IMG/VR virus record: IMGVR_UViG_3300028394_000351
Coordinates: 1-21,576 of that record
DNA: 21,576 nucleotides
Strand: one strand, 5' to 3'
Source of the DNA: a virus
Numbering within the stretch: the first letter of the stretch is position 1; every line of letters begins with the position of its first letter. Position numbers and translations under genes: made by a program. The notes under the pieces are model-generated. The model saw only the letters and a list, made by a program, of their open reading frames with translations. It was not told the DNA's origin and searched no databases. Positions 13,027 to 19,530 of this stretch are shown one piece after another.

Positions 13027-13352
13027 CCGTCATCCCTCTTTTCAGTGCAGATGATCTCTTGATGCCAGAGCCGTTCTTGCTCAATGACCTGGCCAATCTC
13101 CAGAACGCGGTTGCGGTAGAGAATCCGCATGGCACCCGTTACGCCGGACAAGTAGCGGATCTTGACCCGGTGCGTCATGAAGCCAACGGTCTCAGCAAAG
13201 CGTTCTGTCTCCCTGGCGGACAGCGACTCCACCGATGCCCACACGGTGGCGAACGTAGACCACGCCAGCACGGTCTCGCCCACCTCGTTCTGAGTCTTGG
13301 CGGCCTGCTGAATCGTCACGCGGGTCCACATGTCGCCTGCTGGCAGTGGCAT
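13023..13352 (-). CDS. phage head closure protein (SPP1 gp16-like)
   Basis: The 109-aa protein starts at the ATG at 13352, sharing one base with the connector stop (TGATG). The frame stays open to 13895, but the extra part lies inside the connector gene and is Arg/Gly-rich shadow sequence. The family pattern is clear: MWTRVTIQQAAKTQNEVGET, VWASVESLSARETERFAE, THRVKIRYLSGVTGAMRILY and RNRVLEIGQVIEQERLWHQE. This beta-barrel ring closes the head after packaging. Length is typical. Confidence 0.82.
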   Translation of the reverse strand: MPLPAGDMWTRVTIQQAAKTQNEVGETVLAWSTFATVWASVESLSARETERFAETVGFMTHRVKIRYLSGVTGAMRILYRNRVLEIGQVIEQERLWHQEIICTEKRDDG

Positions 13353-14032
13353 CAGCGGTAGCTCCCCCAGCGAATGGTGTCGAGCATCGCCTTGACGCCA
13401 AACGGCACCTCGGTCAGCGCGGCCTCGGCTGCCGCGTCGCGGTTGCTCCACAGGTGCGACACGATCATGAGGACGGCCGATTTCACCGGGGCCGGAACGC
13501 TTGTGCCGTCTGCGGAGTAGCCGGCGTACCACGTCACGGTGGTGCTGTTCTGGTCCACCAGGTGGGAAGGCCACGTCGTGCCATACAACGGCCGGCAGAC
13601 GCCCGGGGTGGCCTGCCGGTCCACCCGGTACTCCGTGGCGTCCAGCGTCGCCGTAGAGGCCCCAGCGGATGGCGTGTAGGTGATCGTGACCGCCGTGGCA
13701 GTGCCAGACTGCACCATCGGCGGCCTGGGAAGTTCTACGTCCAGATTGGGCACCGTGCCCTGGCGGCCTTCGATGTTGTTTCCATCCGCCTTCAGCCCGA
13801 ACTGCACCGGGCTGCCCACGGGGCCGTAGAACGAATCGAGCCGCATCGTCCACTGCGTCGTGCAAAAGGTGCGGTCGGTGTAGTCCTCGGCCCACCGGGT
13901 GGCTGCCGTGATCAGATTGCCGATTAACGCATCGTCGTCTGTGTTGTCGATACGCAGGTGCAGCTTGGCCTCGGCCAGCGTCACCGGGTTATTGGCGGGC
14001 TCGGTGGCCCGCACCAGGCTGCGATACCTCAT
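13352..14032 (-). CDS. head-tail connector protein (HK97 gp6 / phiE125 gp8-like)
   Basis: The 226-aa protein starts at an ATGA overlap. Its N-terminal helices match the connector family: TLAEAKLHLRIDNTDDDALI, then GNLITAATRWAEDYTDRTFC. A central beta region (about 95-170) is followed by a C-terminal helical block, VPAPVKSAVLMIVSHLWSNR, and the LxxIRWGSYR ending seen in many members. It forms the ring beneath the portal. The length matches the larger phiE125 gp8-type members rather than the compact 100-aa HK97 gp6. Confidence 0.83.
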   Translation of the reverse strand: MRYRSLVRATEPANNPVTLAEAKLHLRIDNTDDDALIGNLITAATRWAEDYTDRTFCTTQWTMRLDSFYGPVGSPVQFGLKADGNNIEGRQGTVPNLDVELPRPPMVQSGTATAVTITYTPSAGASTATLDATEYRVDRQATPGVCRPLYGTTWPSHLVDQNSTTVTWYAGYSADGTSVPAPVKSAVLMIVSHLWSNRDAAAEAALTEVPFGVKAMLDTIRWGSYR

Positions 14033-14250
14033 CGGGCCTTCCTCCCTCTACGCCGCGTGGCGTCGGCCGTTTCAGCGGCCCGGTTCTCCACCATCGCCAC
14101 CTCGAGCAGCTGCGGCTCGTCGGCGACGATCTCGACCGCCCCGGCGATGACGAGCGACTTCGCCGGCCCCTTTGGATATTCAATGATGTCGCCCTTGCGG
14201 TACGCACCGTGGGGCCGCAGGAACCGCAGGCGGACGTGGTCAGGTTGCAT
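14029..14250 (-). CDS. small hypothetical protein in connector region, 73 aa
   Basis: The 73-aa protein overlaps the end of the glycosyltransferase gene by 11 bp. The first 50 residues form a compact KOW/SH3-like pattern: VRLRFLRPHGAYRKGDIIEY, then PKGPAKSLVIAGAVEIV. The tail is basic and probably disordered (TADATRRRGRKAR). Small proteins with a KGDIIEYP...L...G.AEIV pattern are common in the head-connector region of siphoviruses. Its role is unknown and may be structural. Confidence 0.7.
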   Translation of the reverse strand: MQPDHVRLRFLRPHGAYRKGDIIEYPKGPAKSLVIAGAVEIVADEPQLLEVAMVENRAAETADATRRRGRKAR

Positions 14251-15007
14251 TGCTGGCGTCTCCGTGCTCGACAGATCCCCACGCCTCGGCCGGGCGACGT
14301 CCGCCCTGACTCCAGTAGTGGCTGGGTGTTTGGTAGACGGGTTTCAAGTCGCGGCCCGGCCACGTGAACTTAAGCTCGGCGTGGCCAATCGCCACCTGCG
14401 GGGCAATGCCCAGCGTGTTGCCGGCTGCCTTGAACTGCTTCCAGAAGTGAATATCGGGGTCCACGCGAGTCACTTCGCCAGCAGGGGCATCGCCCCAGTG
14501 GCCATCCGGCCGCGGCGTACCGAGGAACCACGGGGATGGCGTGCGCTTCAACGCCTCGCTGCGGATGAGCGTGCACCCGAAGTGAGCGGTCGCCACCGGC
14601 TGCACCACCGCCTCGAACCACGTATTGGGCAGCTGCACCAGGCCGATGGTGCCGTCGTGCCCCTCGGGCGTGAACATGGGCACGCCTTCGTCTCGCTTCG
14701 TCTGCAGCGGGGCCACGGCGTCAAACCCGCTGACCATGGCTGCGGTCATCAGCCGCTGGATGGTGTCGGCCTCAAAGACGCTGTCAAAGTCGATGACAAG
14801 CACCCAGTCGGTGCGTTCAATCATGTCGAGCAGCACACGATCAAGGCACTGTTCCCAGAACGCCCCGGTGAACTTGGTCGGCCGGATGCCGAGCGGCATG
14901 AGGCTCTGCATGGTGCAAAAGAAATTGTCCTGAAAACCCAAGCGAGGCACGCTGAACGCGGCCTCCACTCGCAGGTCGTGCTGCACGTTGCCGACGGAAA
15001 CTTTCAC
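14240..15007 (-). CDS. GT-A type glycosyltransferase within the head module
   Basis: The 255-aa protein starts at a GTG (15007) with GAGGGA about 8 nt upstream. GT-A features are visible: DWVLVIDFDSVFEADTIQRL with the DxD-type loop (Asp73, Asp75), the acceptor-side strand ATAHFGCTLIRSEALKR (140-156), and VDPDIHFWKQFKAAGNTLGI (182-201), followed by VAIGH. The last matches the ED-x(n)-R-x-x-x-G block of GT2 enzymes. The N-terminus lacks a full leading VxVxxPxYNR motif, having VPRLGFQDNFFCTMQSL instead. It could glycosylate a capsid, tail or host surface component. The sugar and acceptor are unknown. It sits between decoration-like and connector genes, an unusual place for an enzyme. Confidence 0.8.
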   Translation of the reverse strand: MKVSVGNVQHDLRVEAAFSVPRLGFQDNFFCTMQSLMPLGIRPTKFTGAFWEQCLDRVLLDMIERTDWVLVIDFDSVFEADTIQRLMTAAMVSGFDAVAPLQTKRDEGVPMFTPEGHDGTIGLVQLPNTWFEAVVQPVATAHFGCTLIRSEALKRTPSPWFLGTPRPDGHWGDAPAGEVTRVDPDIHFWKQFKAAGNTLGIAPQVAIGHAELKFTWPGRDLKPVYQTPSHYWSQGGRRPAEAWGSVEHGDASNAT

Positions 15008-15028
15008 AGACAGTCCCTCAATGCCAAA

Positions 15029-15057
15029 CGGGCGGCCCGGGCGTGCCGAGCCGCCCG
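15029..15057 (-). terminator. GC-rich hairpin after the decoration-like gene
   Basis: CGGGCGGC (15029-15036) and GCCGCCCG (15050-15057) form an 8-bp perfect stem with a 13-nt loop. On the minus strand it is followed by TTTGG only, so a full intrinsic terminator T-tract is missing. It lies in the 80-bp gap between the decoration-like and glycosyltransferase genes. It may attenuate transcription after the high-copy head genes or protect the upstream mRNA end. Confidence 0.45.
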
Positions 15058-15087
15058 CATTGGGCGTTATCCGTTGGCTGTCAAGCG

Positions 15088-15519
15088 TCAGGAGTTGTTG
15101 ACGTTGTTGACGCCCGACTCAGTGGCGGTGACCGGGAACTGCTCGGCCTTGGTAAGCCGGGCGTTGGTCATTACGGCCACCGTGTTGCCGGGGCTCGTCA
15201 CGACCGTCAGGTACCGCTTGCGGCCCCGCAGGTCGATGTTGAACCGGGCGACCGCACCGACGTTTGCCCCGGTCGTGCTGCCGGCACCCGCCGTGATCGA
15301 CACACCGCTGATGTCCGTCTGGCCCGAGCCGGAGGCGTCCGACTCCTGCACCTTCAGCACGCTGGCGTAGGACGCGGTCGCCGCCGTGAACGGCGAGTAG
15401 ATCACGTCGATGGCGGCGTACTTGAACCCCGCACAGTCGATCTCGTGCGAATGCGTGGCCGAAGCCGCAACGCTCGACGCCGCCTTCGTGACGCTCTTGG
15501 TGCCAGATGCGTGATTCAT
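15088..15519 (-). CDS. putative head decoration / minor capsid protein
   Basis: The 143-aa protein lies 29 bp after the major capsid gene. It is beta-rich and Ser/Thr/Ala-rich: GFKYAAIDVIYSPFTAATAS, YASVLKVQESDASGSG and RGRKRYLTVVTSPGNTVAVM. It begins with a polar HASGTKSVTKAASSVAASA segment that may be an attachment arm and ends ESGVNNVNNS. Position and composition suit a decoration protein or capsid spike. There is no family motif I can name with certainty, so the name rests on context. Confidence 0.6.
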   Translation of the reverse strand: MNHASGTKSVTKAASSVAASATHSHEIDCAGFKYAAIDVIYSPFTAATASYASVLKVQESDASGSGQTDISGVSITAGAGSTTGANVGAVARFNIDLRGRKRYLTVVTSPGNTVAVMTNARLTKAEQFPVTATESGVNNVNNS

Positions 15520-15548
15520 TGCTCAGAGTCTCCGGGGAAGGTTTAGGA

Positions 15549-16955
15549 TTAGGCGAGCTTGAGGGCGACCACCGGGCCGGCCTCGGAAGTGGTGCCGAGG
15601 CTGTGGTGGTTGATGTCCACGCGGTAGACGACCCTCCACGCGGTCTGGTCGACCTCGAAGTAGCGGTCGGTGCTGGACGCAATCTGCATGTCGCCCTTGT
15701 TCGCCATGATCGACGAGAGCGACAGGTCGCCGACGTAGGCCGCGATCTGGCCGGTGGTCGGGGCGGACGACATCTTCAGCACCCACACCACGGGCAGGCC
15801 GAGGAACGTGGTCGGCGTGCTCTGGGCGAGGTTGGCAGCGGTGTTGCCGCCGGCCAGCGCCCCGATCGTGCCCGAGCCGGCGGTGCCGGTGGACAGCATC
15901 ATCCGCTGCACGCTGTTGTGGTAGGTCGCCGGGTGCATGTACCAGGCCGACGTGCCGATGGCGTACCGGGGCAGGGCCGCGAGGGCCTTGAGGTAGTCAT
16001 CGATGTCGAGCAGGGCGATGGTGGTGTTGCCCGAGCCGGCCGACACGACCGACGCCGTGTGCGTGCCGTCATCGATCTGCGACAGGCCACGGATGCCACC
16101 GTAGGTGGAAGCGCCGGTCCCGTTGAAGAACGCATCGTCCAGGGTGCCGCTGATCGTGGTGGCGTACTCATTGACCAGCCACTGGGCGACCGAGATGGCG
16201 TTGTCGGCCAGCAGCTCGTTGCTGACGCGGGTGGCCGCGGCCAGCTTCTTGAGCACCAGCTGCACCATCGTGGCGCTCGGGTCCGACGTGGTGATCGTGG
16301 TGTTCTCGCCGATCCAGTAGCCGGTGATGCCCGACAAACGCTTGGGCACCAAGAGCGTGTCCGACTGCGTGGTGACCCGCTGGGCCAGGTTCATTGACAC
16401 GCCGAAGGTCTCGACCAGCCTGATCAGCGAGTTGCTGAAGTCCTCGAACACGAGGGCACCGCCGAGGCTGTTGACCTGGCCACCGAGATCACGCGACTCG
16501 ATGCCGAGGTTGTCGCGGCACCACTGGCGGGCCTGCACGTCACCGTTCAGGCTCTTGAGCCACTGGCCGCAGCGATGGGCGATCTCGGGCGTCTCGAAGA
16601 CACCGGGCTTGTAGCCGCGATACGAAACCGGCTCGATGCGAGTCTTCATGTCGGTGGTCTCCACGGGGGCCGGCGCGGCCCGGTTCAGAACCTTGAGCAG
16701 TTCGGCCTTGCGGGCCGCGGCGGCCTCTTCCTTGGAGATCGCGGCCTTGATCCGCTCGGCCTTGGCGAGCAGCGCGTCGTACTTCGCCTGGCGGGCTTCG
16801 ACAGCCTCGACCGCAGAACGCTCGCCACCTTCGACGGGCGTGCCGTCGGTGTTCTCGGTAGCCTCCTCGGCGGCCCCTTCCTCGTCGAGCATGCCGAGCT
16901 CAGCGAGAGTGCTGGCGAGTTCGTCGAGCAGTTCCTTGACGCGGCTGGCGGCCAT
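15549..16955 (-). CDS. major capsid protein, HK97 fold
   Basis: The 468-aa precursor starts at the ATG at 16955, with AGGAG 8 nt upstream. A longer in-frame start at 17039 is rejected because it lacks this site. Residues 1-100 are the delta/scaffolding domain, a charged coiled coil (VKELLDELASTLAELG, then ARQAKYDALLAKAERIKAAI). An Ala/Pro linker (RAAPAPVETTDMKTRIEPV) marks the probable protease cleavage zone. The shell domain follows: GGALVFEDFSNSLIRLVET, TTQSDTLLVPKRLSGITGYW, WIGENTTITTSDPSATMVQL and VSNELLADNAISVAQWLV. The upstream prohead protease is the expected processing enzyme. A 92-bp leader with a hairpin and a strong ribosome binding site fits high expression. Confidence 0.93.
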   Translation of the reverse strand: MAASRVKELLDELASTLAELGMLDEEGAAEEATENTDGTPVEGGERSAVEAVEARQAKYDALLAKAERIKAAISKEEAAAARKAELLKVLNRAAPAPVETTDMKTRIEPVSYRGYKPGVFETPEIAHRCGQWLKSLNGDVQARQWCRDNLGIESRDLGGQVNSLGGALVFEDFSNSLIRLVETFGVSMNLAQRVTTQSDTLLVPKRLSGITGYWIGENTTITTSDPSATMVQLVLKKLAAATRVSNELLADNAISVAQWLVNEYATTISGTLDDAFFNGTGASTYGGIRGLSQIDDGTHTASVVSAGSGNTTIALLDIDDYLKALAALPRYAIGTSAWYMHPATYHNSVQRMMLSTGTAGSGTIGALAGGNTAANLAQSTPTTFLGLPVVWVLKMSSAPTTGQIAAYVGDLSLSSIMANKGDMQIASSTDRYFEVDQTAWRVVYRVDINHHSLGTTSEAGPVVALKLA

Positions 16956-17015
16956 GTGTCGGCTCCTGTGTGCGGTAGGTGTGTGACCTTCTCGCACGGT
17001 AGAGGCCGAGCCGGT

Positions 17016-17034
17016 ATCCCTTGCAGATAGGGAT
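17016..17034 (-). other. small hairpin in the major capsid leader
   Basis: ATCCCT (17016-17021) and AGGGAT (17029-17034) form a 6-bp perfect stem with a 7-nt loop. It sits about 60 nt before the capsid start codon, in one of the few gaps of the operon. No T-tract follows in the direction of transcription. A role in mRNA stability or processing is inference. Confidence 0.35.
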
Positions 17035-17047
17035 GGCAACTCGTTAC

Positions 17048-17224
17048 CTAGTTAGGCAACGAGCGGCGGCGGATCTCGCACGACTTCACGACGTGCTTGG
17101 CCGTCTGGCGGCAGTGAGGGCACCGCAAGTACCGCGTGCACACGTCGCCCTTCTCGACTGACGAGTACACGCCGAACCGTGCACGCCGGCAGTGGTGGCA
17201 AACGTCACCCGACTTTGTGGCCAT
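17048..17224 (-). CDS. small zinc-ribbon protein, 58 aa
   Basis: This very short gene starts at the ATG at 17224, overlapping the protease stop by 20 bp, and ends with TAG at 17048. The product is a compact two-knuckle zinc ribbon: CHHC at residues 9-12 and CPHC at 35-38, with further Cys at 29 and 49. It reads MATKSGDVCHHCRRARFGVY, then VEKGDVCTRYLRCPHCRQTA, and ends in basic IRRRSLPN. The spacing of the two CxxC pairs (22 residues between) is typical of nucleic-acid or protein binding ribbons such as DksA or Com-like phage proteins. Placement between protease and capsid suggests a regulatory or assembly role, but none is known. Confidence 0.72.
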   Translation of the reverse strand: MATKSGDVCHHCRRARFGVYSSVEKGDVCTRYLRCPHCRQTAKHVVKSCEIRRRSLPN

Positions 17225-18173
17225 GCTGCCTCAAAAACCTGCGGATCTCATGCTCCAGTTTCGCGTCCCGCCTGAGAGCCGGCAGCTTTAGCGCCGGTCG
17301 GTGCGATTTCAGATGCTGTTCCAGTGAGCGAACCGCCACGCTTGTGTCTCGGTACGCCGGCGTCAGCACAGGGCCGACGTCGTAGAGACCGTCGATTGAG
17401 CGAATGTACCGAAGGTGCCCTCCGTTCTCGTCGGTTGTCCACTCATCGTCCTGCGTCGTGAACGCGAACGACGAGCCGTACACGTCGCCACGCCGAATCA
17501 GCTCGAGCACGTCGCCACGCGACGCCGGCGGGTCGATCTCGTAGCCCAGGCCGTTGTCCATCGCAGCCAGCCGAAGCGTGCCCGCGCGCTCGGTACCGAG
17601 AATCATGTTGTTGTCGTGGTTGAACAGTCCGACCACCGATCGACTGTCGGCTTTCATCACCGAGTCAAACGCCCCGGGGAGGATCTCTTCGGTGAACCCG
17701 CCAAGATTGACAGAGCGGACCCCGTAGCACGCGGCCATGCCGCGAATCATCACCTTGCCGTCGTCGCGGGTCTCCACGCTCAGCGGCAGCGGTAGGTCGC
17801 GGCGCTCGATACCCATGGTGTCACTCCTTTCGTTTTCGTCTGCGGCGTTCATTTGTCGCACCAGTTTTTTGCTCCATGAATACCCCGAGTCTCCACCCCA
17901 TAGTTTGTGCGCTATGAGGCCGTTCGACGGGTATCCCGGCTCCCCCGGACTCCAGCCCTCCCCCTGCCTGTCCACTTGATGTCGGTCGAAGAACGCTTTC
18001 ATCCTGCGTGCCGTCTCGGGGCTGATCGTCACACCGTTGCTCAGGTCTCTTGCGCGAGCCACGCCGACTGCCGTGCCTCCTCGTCCGAACTCTTTTCGCC
18101 AATCGAGCCCTTTCTGTGCTTCGGCCCGCACGCCGGCCGGCGGCGTGAAGTCAATCGCGTCGTACTTAGCCAT
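17205..18173 (-). CDS. prohead protease (HK97 gp4/S78-like) with extra N-terminal domain
   Basis: The 322-aa protein is a fusion. Residues about 10-110 are a conserved module (KGLDWRKEFGRGGTAVGVAR, ARDLSNGVTISPETARRM, FFDRHQVDRQ, GYPSNGLIAHKLWGGDSG). I recall this module from other phage and prophage proteins, often linked to head maturation. Residues about 120-290 are the serine protease: GMAACYGV, FTEEILPGAFD, catalytic His186 in LFNHD and catalytic Ser235 in YGSSFAF, then VGPVLTPAYRDTSVAVRS. It cleaves capsid delta domains and itself. The start overlaps the portal stop by 8 bp. A strong AAGGAG site precedes Met120 (17816), so a protease-only product of 203 aa is also likely. Confidence 0.88.
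   Translation of the reverse strand: MAKYDAIDFTPPAGVRAEAQKGLDWRKEFGRGGTAVGVARARDLSNGVTISPETARRMKAFFDRHQVDRQGEGWSPGEPGYPSNGLIAHKLWGGDSGYSWSKKLVRQMNAADENERSDTMGIERRDLPLPLSVETRDDGKVMIRGMAACYGVRSVNLGGFTEEILPGAFDSVMKADSRSVVGLFNHDNNMILGTERAGTLRLAAMDNGLGYEIDPPASRGDVLELIRRGDVYGSSFAFTTQDDEWTTDENGGHLRYIRSIDGLYDVGPVLTPAYRDTSVAVRSLEQHLKSHRPALKLPALRRDAKLEHEIRRFLRQHGHKVG
17816..17833 (-). promoter_or_regulatory. strong internal ribosome binding site inside the prohead protease gene
   Basis: On the minus strand AAAGGAG lies about 8 nt before an in-frame ATG at 17816 (Met120). The downstream sequence begins MGIERRDLPLPLSVETRDDG, exactly where the S78 protease domain starts. This is a better ribosome binding site than the one before the full-length start. 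Confidence 0.65.
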
Positions 18174-19530
18174 TTGGCTTTTTCCGGGTGGTGCGGCGTG
18201 CTCGAGGTGTAGCCGGCTTTACGGGCACGTCATTCGCCGGCGGCGGCCCAGCCAGCAACTTGTCGGTGTAGGACTGCGGTAGGTTGTCCGCCGGCCCAGG
18301 CTCGCCGGCGTTGCCAACGGCAGCGGTGGCCGCGATGCCCTGCATCGTGGTCAGGTTCATCTGCATGTACCGTTGATCGCCATCGGGGCCGATCGGGTTC
18401 ATGTTCAACACCTCGCGGCACTCGTTGATTGAGTAGATGCCCGTGTTCAGCATCGTCTGGAGCCAGTTGGCTTGGGCCGCCAGGTCGCCACGCAGTAGGC
18501 CCCGAGTGTCGAACTCCGCGAAGTACACGTCATCCCGCACCACAAGATCGCGGGTGATGGCCGACTCCCACCGCCGGAACCACGGGAGCAGCGTCTGCTG
18601 AACCAGGTCGATGGCGGCCTGCTCCTGACTGGCGTAGCCAACCTTCGTCTTGTCCTGCACATACGACGGGTCGACGCGATACGCCCGGCAGATCTCGATC
18701 ACTTGGTACTGCCGGGTCTCGAGGAACTGGCTCGCCTCATTGGTGGATTGCACGTCCTTCCAGTGCACACCCTGCGGCAGCACCGCCGTGCGGTGTGCCC
18801 GGTCGGCCCCGCGGTGCATCCGCTCAAACTGCTCGCGGAGCCGCTCGGCCGTCTCCACCGTGATCGGGTTGTCGGACTCCATGAGCCCCGACAGCCGGCA
18901 GGCGTTCCCGAAGTACGCCCCGCCGTGCGTCTCCAACGCTTGAGCCAACGCGATGGCATCCCGCGAAAGCGTGATCGGCAGCATGCCCTGCACGCCGTCC
19001 TGCGACAGCCACCGCAGGTGGAACATTTGGTCTTGCCGGTAGTACGACTCGCGGCCGTTCTGCTCGCGGTAGCAGTACCGAAGGGTCCCGTCCTCGAGCT
19101 GGTCAACCTTCATGCGGCTGGGGTGCAGCGGCCACAGCTCGCTCACAGCGCCAGCAATACCACTGCGGATCTCGGCATAGGCGTTGCCGTAGAGCAGGCA
19201 GTGAGCGGTGAGCATCTCGCGGAACTCAAACGAGGTCTGCCAGCCGTTGGGCTGCTGGTTCAGCAGCCGATACAGCGGCACACTGCGGGCTCGCTCCTTG
19301 CCGCCCTCGGTGAGGCGCTCGTACAAGTGCAGCGGCACCGTCGCCACGTTCTCGGCAATCAGCCGCACGCAGGCGAGCACCGTAGAGCACTGCAGGGCCG
19401 TCTCGGGCGTGATGCGAACACCAGCCGGGCCGCGGGCCGGCGAGTCGTTCCAGCCGTCGCCGTAGCCGCCATTCCGTAGGTCGATAATCCGGTAGCCCTT
19501 GTCCGTGGTCGTCTCGGCGTTGGCGATCAT
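18166..19530 (-). CDS. portal protein (HK97 family)
   Basis: The 454-aa protein forms the dodecameric portal through which DNA is packaged. I chose the ATG at 19530 because it makes an ATGA overlap with the terminase stop. An in-frame ATG at 19548 would add six residues. Family landmarks are ITPETALQCSTVLACVRLIA, ENVATVPLHLYERL, LYRLLNQQPNGWQTSFEFRE, LLYGNAYAEIRSG, a Met/His-rich QMFHLRWLSQDGVQGMLPI, IEICRAYRVDPSYVQDKTKV and NTGIYSINECREVLNMNPI. The C-terminal 45 residues are Pro/Ala-rich and end in basic RARRTTRKKPNG. The length is typical of the family. Confidence 0.92.
   Translation of the reverse strand: MIANAETTTDKGYRIIDLRNGGYGDGWNDSPARGPAGVRITPETALQCSTVLACVRLIAENVATVPLHLYERLTEGGKERARSVPLYRLLNQQPNGWQTSFEFREMLTAHCLLYGNAYAEIRSGIAGAVSELWPLHPSRMKVDQLEDGTLRYCYREQNGRESYYRQDQMFHLRWLSQDGVQGMLPITLSRDAIALAQALETHGGAYFGNACRLSGLMESDNPITVETAERLREQFERMHRGADRAHRTAVLPQGVHWKDVQSTNEASQFLETRQYQVIEICRAYRVDPSYVQDKTKVGYASQEQAAIDLVQQTLLPWFRRWESAITRDLVVRDDVYFAEFDTRGLLRGDLAAQANWLQTMLNTGIYSINECREVLNMNPIGPDGDQRYMQMNLTTMQGIAATAAVGNAGEPGPADNLPQSYTDKLLAGPPPANDVPVKPATPRARRTTRKKPNG

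Noticed and set aside
13353-13895. N-terminal extension of the head closure protein
   Set aside because: It lies within the connector gene in another frame. The true start at 13352 forms a TGATG junction and gives the family's normal length.
16956-17039. 28-residue N-terminal extension of the capsid protein
   Set aside because: The start at 16955 has AGGAG at ideal spacing; the longer start has none.
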